This document shows, in pieces, positions 9,626 through 19,650 of a stretch of 64,000 nt of DNA. The notes below the pieces were generated by a model. That model ran no database searches, had not been told where the DNA came from, and saw only the letters and a program-made list of their open reading frames with translations. The DNA lies in assembly GCA_963565915.1 (NCBI GenBank), contig OY751495.1, forward strand, positions 4,075,890 through 4,139,889, read 5' to 3'. The stretch comes from Entoloma clypeatum. Taxonomy: Eukaryota > Basidiomycota > Agaricomycetes > Agaricales > Entolomataceae. The stretch's first letter is position 1. The number at the start of each line of letters is the position of its first letter. The translations under genes and the position numbers were made by a program.

Positions 9626-10200
9626 CAACATGTCTCAAATATTGTGCTACGTATGATTATTTCTTGAATGAAAAAAAAAACACCTCTTTCTATGTGGCAT
9701 GTAAAGAGTGTCCAAAATCTATAGAAATATTGAGCACTACACAACACTATGAGACTACCATACTATGGTGCTACCAGGTTTCTGTACTACAGTGTTATGG
9801 TACTATGATGTTACAAAGCTATAGTGCTTTAGTGCTACATTGCTATGCCTGCTAGTGAGGTTACTACAGAGTGCTATGGCTGCTATGGATGTGAGTGTGT
9901 TTGCTATGATTTGCTACCAGCCACAGGACCACTTTGCTGATGAAAGACAAGGTATATGCTACATGCAGCTCTGTAAAAGCTCTGTGCAGAGGCTCCACAG
10001 CCCCAATGGCATCTTTTGCAGACCTACACAGACCCTCTACATCTTCATAGACCTCCATAATATGACTTGCAGCCATGCAGAGCTATCAAATCTCAAATAC
10101 AGTTTGAATACTTCATTTTATTAGATGTAACAAAAATGATATCTTTGAGAATGAAAGATATATTCAATTTCCATGCTATGATAACTGACAACACAATAGT
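9626..10200. other. No gene; low-complexity 'gctatggtgctac' repeats
   Basis: I see no supportable coding sequence. About 9755-9910 is made of degenerate short units of the type ctatggtgctac. The remainder is unremarkable A+T-richer sequence. Confidence 0.5.
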
Positions 10201-11480
10201 ATTGTCTGTCCCTCACCTGCATATTGTACATCTCGTCCCTCGCAGTCCCCGCCTGCACTGTGCGTGTGTTGGTGTTCTTGTGTCCCTCGCCCACCTGTCA
10301 TCCCTCTCGAGCGCGCCGTCCCATGTACACCTTCTGCTGTCCTTGCATCTGCATGGGTGTCCCACCATTCTCACATGTCCCCCGTCGATTCTTGTCCATG
10401 CCACGCCGTTTTCGTGTCTCCCGCCGTTCTCAGGTGTTTCGTGAGTGGTATGACATGACGTGAATGGCAGGGTGTTTACCTTTAGTGTGTTCTGCACCAT
10501 TATCTTGTGTGTGCGCCCCCCGTTTCTCACGGGTCCTGTCCGTCGCATATCCCGCAGTTCTGGTTCTCGCGTCTGATGGCGTGTCCCGCCGTTTCTCGGG
10601 TGTATCATGAGTGGTCTGATGTGAGGTGAAGGCTGTGGTGCTTACCTATATGTGGCCTTCGTGTCCCTCATGTGAACAGAGGGAGGAGGCATCGACGAGG
10701 GATGGAATGCAGTGGAGGGAGGTGATGCCAGATGGGGGAAGGCAAGAAGTTGAAGTTGACGTGGGGCCAGCTATTGATATACTTGGCAGGTTCCGGGCTC
10801 AGGTGATGATAAAACATCGGAACTTGCCGAACTTGGCAACAGCTGACCACACCGTCCCTCCCTCCTCCCTCCTTCCACACAAAGGCCATGGTGGCCACGT
10901 ATAGGTAAGCACCATGGCATTTATCTCATGTCAGACCACTCATGACACACCCGAGAACAGCGGGACACACCATCAGATGCGAGAACCGTGGGGATATGCG
11001 ACGAATGGGACAGGACATGCGAGAAACGGGGGGCGCACGACACACGATAACGGCGCAGAACACACTAAAGGTAAGTACCCCGCCATTCACGCCACGCCAT
11101 ACCACTAACGGCGCACGACATGCAATAACGGCGCAGGGCACGCGATAACGGCAGGACACATGCACCATGCAGATGCAAGGATGGTAGAAGGTGCACGAGG
11201 GATGGCGCACTCAAGAGGGAGATGGGAGATGGGCAGATGAGAGACATGAGAAGCACATGCACGGTGCGGCGGGGACTGCGAGGAACAATGCAGTTGTGGC
11301 CAGACAGGCGCCCCGCACAGATACAAGGACAGCCAAAGGCACACGACAGATGGCGGGCTCGTGAGGGAGAGGGATGACGGGCAGGCTCGGGACATGAGAA
11401 ACGCCAGCACATGCGCGGTGCAGGTGGGGACTGCGAGGGATGAGAGGTACGACGGGTGGGTGAGACGGAGACATTTTCTC
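10200..11480. mobile_element. Foldback element with long inverted arms (copy A2)
   Basis: The left arm (about 10228-10657) is the imperfect reverse complement of the right arm (about 10894-11480). Landmarks pair across a spacer of about 235 bp: tgcttacctata with tataggtaagca, cccgccgtttctcgggtg with its partner near 10945-10960, and cctcgcagtccccgcctgca near both outer ends. The right arm holds two copies of a roughly 170-bp outer unit and the left arm one. The spacer has the hairpin half-sites ttggcaggttcc and ggaacttgcc. No transposase is visible, so it looks like a non-autonomous foldback or long-TIR element. Exact ends are uncertain. Confidence 0.65.
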
Positions 11481-11751
11481 GTACATTTTTCATGTTGTAG
11501 CACTTATTCAATCAAAATTTTCCAACCCGTTTTTTTTGTGAATTCCTGTATCATATTATCATGTTTCTATAAAGGTGTTGTAAAGGGTTTCTAGTTACTT
11601 TTACAGAGCTCTGTATTCCCTTAAGATCTATATATGACTCTATAGAAACTGTATCACCTACCAGCTCTGGAAAGACCTTCAAATTTTACACTTCATCTCT
11701 AAAGATCTTCAAAGCTTAAATTTGGCCCCAACAGTGCTGCAAAGAGCTGCA

Positions 11752-12062
11752 TGTTGAAACTTTTCCCATCACGTAGATTAGATTAGATTAGATTATATCA
11801 CGTGACCTTTACACATCTTCGATTACATACTTATTTGGTTGGTACAAACAGTAGTACGGTATATAAGACCAGGAAACTGTTAATATCAACAAGTTGTCTC
11901 TTGACTCTTAACCGCCTCCATCGCTCTTACCAGCCTCAACCACTCTCACCAGCCTCACCCTCTCAAACCTATGTAAGTGGTCAGAACGGTATCGTAGAGT
12001 ACTTCCACTGTAGCCGGTTGCTTCAGTACACTTGCGGCTAGCGCCCAGGTGGAACTTCAACA
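11752..12062 (+). repeat. 5' LTR of Copia element
   Basis: 311 bp, TGTTGAA...TTCAACA. It contains four GATTA units, an E-box CACGTG (11799-11804) and a TATA box TATATAAG (11860-11867). Confidence 0.95.
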
Positions 12063-12425
12063 GGTTATGGGCCCCGGATAGCAGAGGGACTTGGGAAATG
12101 CTGGCAACAGCGAGTACCTGCCCACTCTACCCTGGTTGGCGAAGAACCGATCGAAAGATCTAGGTTCTGAGTCTTACTTCTTCACATATGAACCTGGGAA
12201 CGTCATTACGACAAGTACCTGTCATGAGACGTCCCTAAGGGGATTGACCTAGTACACTCCATGTGGAAACGTTGATCACACCTTATACGTTTCTGACATA
12301 TAAAGGGTTTTCCCGTGACCGCTATTCCTAAAGGGAATATGTCATAAGGAATCATTTAATTGTTTTCTTGAATCATATTCATAACACATCACTGATTGGG
12401 AACCCTTTCTTAGATTCATCTAAAA
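12063..12425 (+). other. Copia leader between 5' LTR and polyprotein
   Basis: Primer binding site at 12063-12074, then an untranslated leader with no gene of its own. The polyprotein ATG follows in a good context (aaaaATGTC). Confidence 0.6.
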
Positions 12426-15400
12426 ATGTCTACCTCTCGCTCCGCCCTCGACTCCATCGCCATCTTCGACGGCATCGACTACCAAAGTTGGGCCGAAAAA
12501 ATGAAGTCATATCTTCTCCATCAAGGAGTCTGGCGCCTCGTATCCGGCGACATTGAGCGCCCCGACATCAAGGACTTTACGGTCACGGTCTCCACCCCTG
12601 CCTCAGCCACTTCGACATCTGCGACTCAACCTCCGGCGGTCACTATCACTGTCGACCATCCCGCCTTCGCCAAGGAAAAGAAGGCCTGGATCAGAGACGA
12701 CGACATGGCTCAGGGTTCCATCCGTCTCAAAGTCTCCGAAGCAATCAGGAGGCACATCAAGGACGCCTCAACCTCAAAGGAAGCTTGGACATCGTTGAAA
12801 GACGCGTATTCAAAGGTCTCCCCCGCCACCATTTTTGGCGACTTCAAGGCTGCTGCCTCCTTCAAGCTCTCGGGTCGCGACCCCGTACCGGAAATCGAGC
12901 GCCTCGGATCACTCTTCGCTCGCCTCAGCGACGCGAAGTTCATCGTGCCTGATCTGATGCAGGCTATGATCCTGGCGAGTGCCATCCCTGACGCTTGGTC
13001 GTCTCTCTCCACCGCCCTCTTCCAGGTCTACGATGCCGATGACTTCACGTGGCAGGCCGTTGCCGACAGCATCGTATCAGAGTACAGGCGCAAGTATGCA
13101 ATTGGGTCTACTCGGGCGTCCAACGAGCAGGCCCGGAAAATCTCCGGGACCAAGCGAAAGGGGCAAGACCCCAAATGGGAAAAGCAAACAGTGCCGAGTA
13201 CCTCGCATAACAATGCTGACGAGCAGCCTAACTCGACCGACCCAAGTACCGCTTCTGAAAAGAAGAAGGGAAAGGGACGCTGGCGCAACCAGAAGAAACG
13301 CGCCAACAACGCAGACAACGAGTCCGACCAAGCCGAGGAAATGGTCGAGTTCATCGCACCAGCCATTGAGCACATCCCTCGTCGTCCTGCTCCTTGTCCC
13401 CTTCCTCCTCGTCAACGTGCCCCTTGCCCTCTCCCTCCTCGTCATGCACCTACCTTCACCACTGTAACGGGCCGCGGGAAAACTACGAGTACCGCGCAGC
13501 CTGAATCGGAGAAAATGCAGTCTCTCCTGCAACGCATGAACCCGCCTCCTTCTCAGTACACCGGGCTTCCCTCAGGAAAGCCGTCTGTGTGGAAAAAGAA
13601 TGAGAGGGTGCGAAGACTCGCCCGAGAGATCGGTGCTCAACCCTCTGGGTCAAACCTCCGTATCTTAGATACCATCATTCCTGACATCGACGAAAGGCCG
13701 GCTAAACAGCGTCGCGTAGCCCCGTCGATAGAAGAATCGCTGAAAATGATGGACATCGACCAGGAACGGATGGGGACGGATGTATTTGAGGACGAGATTG
13801 AACTTGACGGTTCGTCAGAACATTTTCTCAAACCTTACCAATTGCGGAATGCTAATAATACCTCTCAACAGACGTATGATATATTAGCCAGTACCAGTAC
13901 AGAGTGCGTAGATCACATTAGCAGTGATCTACACAAAAAATATATTAAACATTTCGCCTCTTGTACACATTGTAAGGAAAAAGAACGTGCACAATGGATA
14001 TTAGATTCCGGTGCCTCTCTACACTTTACGCATGAGTTCAAAGACTTCGCATACTATAGACCTCTCACGGTCAAGCGATTCGTCCAAACTGCTGCTAAAG
14101 GAAAGAAACTGGAAATACTCGGAGTTGGGGCCGTTCCAGTACGGCACACCCTAAATGGGGAAGTTAAAACCCATCTTCTCAGACCGGTATTCTACATCCC
14201 GGACATGGACACACGCCTATTGTCCTTAGGCGTCTTTCTTAACCATGGTTACAAAGTAGACGGGACTCGTGGAGAAATCAACATCTCCAAAGGGCTGAGC
14301 AAAATCCAGTTTACCCCTCACATCCTTGGTCAAACCATTTACTGGTTAGACACTGAAATACGCTATGATCAGATCCATGCGATCTCAAGCGAAATCACTG
14401 TCGAAACATGGCACAAGCGTCTTGGTCACCCAAATGATCAAGCGCTCCGAAAGATTCCCACCAGTACCAAAGGGGTACCTGAAACACTAGTACGTGAAAA
14501 ATCACAGGAAAGTTGCACAGGCTGCCTCAAAGGGAAAATGCCTAATCAATCATATCCAAATTCGATAACAAGGGCAACAAAAACCTTTGATCTGATCCAT
14601 TCCGATCTTAAACAAATATCCACGGCATCATACCACAAATATAAATATTTCCTTACGTTTTTGGACGATTTTTCATCCCACGTCTGGGTCGTCTTGCTTA
14701 GGAAGAAGTCGGATGCTGTCATGGCACTACGACAATTCCTTGCGATGATCCAGAATCAATTCGCCGCCACTCCTAAGAAATGGCGAGTTGATGGAGGTGG
14801 AGAATTTAACAAATACAAGGATGTACTTGCCGATCATGGAATTCTGATCGACGTCACGCTCCCGTATCAGCACCAGCAGAATGGTCGAGCAGAACGGATA
14901 AATCGAACCCTGTGGGAGAAATCTCAGGCCTTGCGCTTCGACGCGTGCTTACCACCTATGTGGTGGGAATTCTGTTTGGAACATGCAGCTTTTCTCTACA
15001 ACAGAACCCCCATGCAGCGTCTCGAATGGAATACCCCTTACTTCAGGGTGACCAATGAGATCCCCGATATGTCAAGCATCAGAGTCTTCGGATGTCAGGC
15101 ATATGTGTATATCCCAAAAGAAAAACGTAGAAATTCCCTGGAGTCTAGATCTCGATTGATGATTTATCTCGGATCAAAGCCAGGGGTCAAAGGATACCGT
15201 TTCATGGATCCTGAGACTAATACAATTTTCATGGGTGGGAAAGCTATCTTTGATGAAAGCAAGTACCCAAGATGCCACATCGACCCTTTGCCAGAGAACC
15301 ATCCAGAAATGGAAAACCCAGAACCGGCTGATGAGTTTGAGGACCTCATCCCCGGAAACGATGACAATGACAGTCATTACGAAAAACCTCACGACCCTGT

Positions 15401-17216
15401 TCCCACTGGACAGGATCACCCTGAATCAGACGATGATTTGCCGCGTAGCGAACCCGATGACGAGCCACGAGTACCCACTCCAGAGCCCGAGCAAGTACCA
15501 GATCGACCGATCAGGGAACGACGAGTTCGGAGAATGCCAGACAGCATCTATGGGGAAGACACCCCTGCTTCTGATCTTGAAAAAATGGATCGAAGACGTA
15601 GACTGGGCGGTCAAACGGCATGGATGAACGATCTCCTAATGGAGGCAATCTCCATCCAAGTAGGCATCATCGAAATGTCACACAAAGACATATACTCTCT
15701 TCCGAACAAAGAAGATTGGTATGCGGCAGAACGAAAAGAGCTAGACATGCTCAAAAGCCGCGGGGTGATCACGGAGTTAGTACCCCTACCTACAGGGAGG
15801 AAAGCTCTAAGGAACAAATGGGTTTACAACGAAAAATCCGACGGGCGTTTGAAAGCGCGCCTTGTTGCAAAAGGTTTCTCACAGGTAGAAGGGATTGACT
15901 TCGATCAGATCTTCTCACCAGTAGTGAGATACGAGACAGTCCGATTGATTCTGGCATTGACAGCCCTTGAAGGGTGGTTCATGACACTCTTGGACGTCTC
16001 AGCAGCCTTCCTCTATGGAACACTCCGTGAGGTAATTTACATGCGACAGCCTGAGGGCTACATAGTAAAAGGGAAAGAAAACCTCGTGTACCGACTATAC
16101 AAAGCCCTATACGGACTCAAGCAGGCCGCATTAGCCTGGTGGAGGGAACTCGATTCCTCCATGAAAAAGCTCGGCTTTGCCCGGCTTCACTCCGATGCGG
16201 GAGTTTTCATTCACACAAGTACCAAAGGGGAAACTGTGATCACCGTCATTTATGTCGATGACTCTGCTTTTCTTGGCACAAACCGGGAATACACGCTGGA
16301 AAAGAAGAAGGCCTTCATGACAACATGGGAATGTAGGGATCTAGGCCACCTAGTCCCTGATGGGGAACCAAAAGAATTTCTCTCTATCCAAATAAGGCAA
16401 CGTGGGAAGCGGATCTTCATTGATCAAGTACCCTACCTTGAGAAAATTCTCGCACGCATGGGGATGAGCGAATCTAATGCCACCCATACCCCACTCCCGA
16501 CGGGCTACAAACCCATGAAGTCTGAAGATGAACCCAATGCGGAACTCAGATCCAAGTACCAATCCGTCATCGGGTCACTATTGTACTTAATGATCGGGAC
16601 AAGACCCGACATTTGTTTCGCCGTAATCAAAATGTCCCAATTCTCCGCAAACCCTACCAAACGCCATTTAGAAGTGGCAAGGGATATTTGCAGGTATTTG
16701 AAGGCGACAAAAAATTACGCGATCATGTACGATGGTGATTCTGGGAAAGGAATCTACGCATTCACAGACTCCGATTGGGCGTCAGACGAAAACACCAGGA
16801 AGTCCACCACTGGTTACTTCATATCGCTGGCATCTGGAGCAGTAACATGGGTTTCATCGGCGCAAAAAACCATTGCCCTCTCTTCCACGGAAGCAGAATA
16901 CATGGCGCTATCAGATTGCAGTCGCGCAGTGACATGGCTTAGAAGCATGCTTGCCGAACTTGGGATGCAGATCGGATCAGTCCCGATCTATGGAGATAAC
17001 AATGGCTCCGTCTTTATCGCATCCAACCCTGTAACTGAAAAGCGGTCCAAGCACATTGACGTGCGATTCCACTTCGTCAGAGAAAAAGTATCCGAAGGCA
17101 TCATTACGGTCGAATTCATCGAAGGAGTGAATAACCCTGCAGACCTTTTAACTAAGAATCTGGGGAAAGTCCTCTTTAGCAAGTTTATCCCGTACTTTGG
17201 ATTACTTAAAAACTAG
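12426..17216 (+). CDS. Copia Gag-Pol polyprotein (1596 aa)
   Basis: A single open frame. Residues 1-230 or so form a Gag with the capsid-like fold of Copia elements. A Pro/Lys-rich linker follows with no canonical CCHC knuckle; only CTHC is seen just before the protease. The protease active site is LDSGASLHFT (about residue 529). The integrase has an HHCC zinc region (WHKRLGHPN...CTGCLKGK) and a DDE core (D in LIHSDLK, D in RVDGGGEF, E in GRAERINR). RT carries the catalytic YVDD (VIYVDDSAFLG). RNase H follows (FTDSDWASD, STEAEYMAL). No stops or frameshifts are seen. Host proteases are not needed; the polyprotein cleaves itself. Confidence 0.97.
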   Translation: MSTSRSALDSIAIFDGIDYQSWAEKMKSYLLHQGVWRLVSGDIERPDIKDFTVTVSTPASATSTSATQPPAVTITVDHPAFAKEKKAWIRDDDMAQGSIRLKVSEAIRRHIKDASTSKEAWTSLKDAYSKVSPATIFGDFKAAASFKLSGRDPVPEIERLGSLFARLSDAKFIVPDLMQAMILASAIPDAWSSLSTALFQVYDADDFTWQAVADSIVSEYRRKYAIGSTRASNEQARKISGTKRKGQDPKWEKQTVPSTSHNNADEQPNSTDPSTASEKKKGKGRWRNQKKRANNADNESDQAEEMVEFIAPAIEHIPRRPAPCPLPPRQRAPCPLPPRHAPTFTTVTGRGKTTSTAQPESEKMQSLLQRMNPPPSQYTGLPSGKPSVWKKNERVRRLAREIGAQPSGSNLRILDTIIPDIDERPAKQRRVAPSIEESLKMMDIDQERMGTDVFEDEIELDGSSEHFLKPYQLRNANNTSQQTYDILASTSTECVDHISSDLHKKYIKHFASCTHCKEKERAQWILDSGASLHFTHEFKDFAYYRPLTVKRFVQTAAKGKKLEILGVGAVPVRHTLNGEVKTHLLRPVFYIPDMDTRLLSLGVFLNHGYKVDGTRGEINISKGLSKIQFTPHILGQTIYWLDTEIRYDQIHAISSEITVETWHKRLGHPNDQALRKIPTSTKGVPETLVREKSQESCTGCLKGKMPNQSYPNSITRATKTFDLIHSDLKQISTASYHKYKYFLTFLDDFSSHVWVVLLRKKSDAVMALRQFLAMIQNQFAATPKKWRVDGGGEFNKYKDVLADHGILIDVTLPYQHQQNGRAERINRTLWEKSQALRFDACLPPMWWEFCLEHAAFLYNRTPMQRLEWNTPYFRVTNEIPDMSSIRVFGCQAYVYIPKEKRRNSLESRSRLMIYLGSKPGVKGYRFMDPETNTIFMGGKAIFDESKYPRCHIDPLPENHPEMENPEPADEFEDLIPGNDDNDSHYEKPHDPVPTGQDHPESDDDLPRSEPDDEPRVPTPEPEQVPDRPIRERRVRRMPDSIYGEDTPASDLEKMDRRRRLGGQTAWMNDLLMEAISIQVGIIEMSHKDIYSLPNKEDWYAAERKELDMLKSRGVITELVPLPTGRKALRNKWVYNEKSDGRLKARLVAKGFSQVEGIDFDQIFSPVVRYETVRLILALTALEGWFMTLLDVSAAFLYGTLREVIYMRQPEGYIVKGKENLVYRLYKALYGLKQAALAWWRELDSSMKKLGFARLHSDAGVFIHTSTKGETVITVIYVDDSAFLGTNREYTLEKKKAFMTTWECRDLGHLVPDGEPKEFLSIQIRQRGKRIFIDQVPYLEKILARMGMSESNATHTPLPTGYKPMKSEDEPNAELRSKYQSVIGSLLYLMIGTRPDICFAVIKMSQFSANPTKRHLEVARDICRYLKATKNYAIMYDGDSGKGIYAFTDSDWASDENTRKSTTGYFISLASGAVTWVSSAQKTIALSSTEAEYMALSDCSRAVTWLRSMLAELGMQIGSVPIYGDNNGSVFIASNPVTEKRSKHIDVRFHFVREKVSEGIITVEFIEGVNNPADLLTKNLGKVLFSKFIPYFGLLKN

Positions 17217-17281
17217 ACGAAAGAGTACCTATATGGGAAAAAGTAAGATGTATTTAGAAGTATGTACTAAATATGGGGGGG

Positions 17282-17592
17282 TGTTGAAACTTTTCCCATC
17301 ACGTAGATTAGATTAGATTAGATTATATCACGTGACCTTTACACATCTTCGATTACATACTTATTTGGTTGGTACAAACAGTAGTACGGTATATAAGACC
17401 AGGAAACTGTTAATATCAACAAGTTGTCTCTTGACTCTTAACCGCCTCCATCGCTCTTACCAGCCTCAACCGCTCTCACCAGCCTCACCCTCTCAAACCT
17501 ATGTAAGTGGTCAGAACGGTATCGTAGAGTACTTCCACTGTAGCCGGTTGCTTCAGTACACTTGCGGCTAGCGCCCAGGTGGAACTTCAACA
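17282..17592 (+). repeat. 3' LTR of Copia element
   Basis: 311 bp, with one substitution relative to the 5' LTR (near 17472), followed by the ctgca duplication. Confidence 0.95.
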
Positions 17593-18236
17593 CTGCACAG
17601 AACATAGGCCGAGCTGCAACAATCTTCAGCAAAAATCGGAGTTTGCTGATATAGTAATGGATTCCAAAAACTAGATAACACTTTACGTACCAATTAAGTA
17701 GTACAGTCCTGATGTGCTAGAGCCCTACTGCAAAAACCCCTCTACATAGCAGACCACACTCATTATGAATACCCCGCACAATGCCAAATGTTCTTTGACA
17801 TCAGGAAATTGAAGAGATTTTGACAAGGCTATATCCTAGATGGTGAAGATTATCAGAGATTACCAGATGTTTATAAGGAAATATAATATCTGAGAAAATT
17901 CCACTGTTCATTATATAGCCTGATAACAGAGGCCCCATTTTCCTGATTCGGAGTTAACTTCCATCAATATGTTTGCTGCGAGCATTCTCGGCTCCGTCTC
18001 TTCCGCTTCCTAGTTGAGCTTTTGTGCTTCTGGTGGAGATTTATTACCCCCCTATCCGACATATACTCCGCAAGGTGTCGTGGGCAAAATAAAAAGGACC
18101 CGAAGTCTTGAGCCTCGGATGTTAGGTAGGTCACGGTAGGTGGAAGTTGCGTTTTCCCAATCTTCCCAATGATGTTCACTCAAGATACAAGCGATTACGA
18201 CGCAGCAGCCGATTCGGATTCGAAAAACGCCTATAT
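17593..18236. other. Intergenic, no gene seen
   Basis: No coding sequence I can support. The first bases continue the sequence into which the Copia element inserted. The remainder is the 3' flank of the BTB gene. Confidence 0.5.
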
Positions 18237-19357
18237 TCAGGCTTCTACTAACGCAAACCATTGATCCATGTCTCTCCATATACCCTCTCTCACCTTCTCT
18301 AACTCCCTCACCCCCGTTGACGCGCAATCAGAGCAATACCCGACTTTCTTCCAGTGGATTTCAATCAGCTCCTGAATTCCGCGAATCGGGTCGTACTGGT
18401 ACTTTTGCAAAAGGCCCGGCTTCATCAAGGTGGCCCAGTGCTGGCGCTTGGCGGTCGTGGAAGAGCACGTTTTCCCGCAGGCTTTTTCTTTTTCTTTGTC
18501 GGAATTCAAGAAATCATAATTCAAGATTTCAAGCCAACGCGCAGTAAGTTTCTTTTGTCCGCGAGCGATGCGAAGAAGATCAGCAGAGGAGAGTTGGTAG
18601 ATGTGATCGTTGCCATCCTCTGTGCCATGTTCGTCTACACCGAGATTGGAACTGCAGGCGAGCTCGTAGAATGCCCGTTTGAGTATCGAACGGATTTTAC
18701 ACTTGCGCCCGAGGATGATCGTTCGAGCGGCGTGCTTGGTCTGATCCGGATCGCTAGTGTTCTCGACGTCATTGAGCTCTTCTGGAAACATTTCTCGCAC
18801 GAAATTGAGGGCGAAGTCGAATGCGTGCTTGAATTTGAGCTGATGACTGACAAGGAGGATAGATGCAACTCTTGGAAATGGAGGCGGATCGTAGTAATAG
18901 CGGCTATAGTAAATGAGGAGTTTGACCTGATATAGGGAAACAATGCGAAAAGTGTGCCTTACATGCTGTCGTCCATTGCCGCCAATAAGGCCTCAAAGTC
19001 TTCCCAGTCGACGCCGGTAGAAGTGAGATCGTAAACTGGATATCCCTCGCTTTCTCCTATGACGATGTTGTCAAGGGCTGGCCAATTATCATCTTCATCC
19101 CCCCTTCCGTTGAATAGCTTGTCGAACCACGAAGACTCGTTGGAAAAACGACTCTGATGGACCCTAAATCTGATCGTTTGGAATTGAAGGATGACATTTC
19201 CGTCCATAGCCCAAAATCTCGGGTGCTTCTTGTACTCGGGAACTGGAGGATCACCAGGAGTCGGGCTTGCGTCACCCTGTGAAAAGTCAGTCCTCGAACG
19301 TTTTCTGAGACAAACATCCTCGTCCTCGTCCTCGTCCTCGATCTTGCGCTTGCCCAT
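18237..19357 (-). CDS. BTB/POZ-domain protein (353 aa)
   Basis: Two exons: 18963-19357 (ATG at 19355-19357) and 18237-18903. The 59-bp intron runs from GTAAGG to TATAG, and the joined frame is exactly 354 codons. After an acidic and basic N-terminus (KRKIEDEDEDEDV), residues 40-110 read RFWAMDGNVILQFQTIRFRVH... then FDKLF and VYDLTS, the fungal BTB/POZ pattern. The splice joins DDSI to RYYYDPPPFPRVASILL, a continuation often seen in Agaricomycete BTB proteins. The C-terminal half (FVREMFPEEL, helical) is typical for this family. The role is unknown; BTB domains mediate protein-protein contacts, sometimes with Cul3. It diverges from the Rossmann gene with about 290 bp between starts. Confidence 0.8.
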
Positions 19358-19650
19358 ATCCGAGGTCTCTCCTCGATCTTCGGAGTTCAACGGAAAACCA
19401 GGACCTGCGCAGGGTCAGCCACTTTGTGAGGGCTCGAGCTCGCTGCTCTGACTGAAGTTTTTCTCGCACCTTTCGCGTCACCCGATTTGGAATTCTTCTG
19501 CAAACTCGACATGTTTCGGTTGGTAGCCTGGAAACGTGACGTGATGTGACTGTACATGTGTCAAACACCCACCAGCACAGCCCTGACTCGGAGCCATGGT
19601 CCAATATTTATGAGGACAAACCGATGAAGTCGCGTCCTATGTACAAGATC

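Larger units (their letters stand above)
11752..17592 (+). mobile_element. Intact Ty1/Copia retrotransposon
   Basis: A 5841-bp element with 311-bp LTRs that differ at one position by my count, flanked by the 5-bp duplication ctgca (11747-11751 and 17593-17597). Directly after the 5' LTR, GGTTATGGGCCC (12063-12074) resembles the complement of an initiator-tRNA-Met anticodon arm, the half-tRNA primer used by Copia. A G-rich tract precedes the 3' LTR. One uninterrupted 1596-codon polyprotein fills the interior. Everything visible is consistent with a young, possibly active element. Confidence 0.97.

Noticed and set aside
10067..11511. Several overlapping 60-150-codon frames on both strands
   Set aside because: They come from the biased composition of the inverted arms; none has a start context or a domain.
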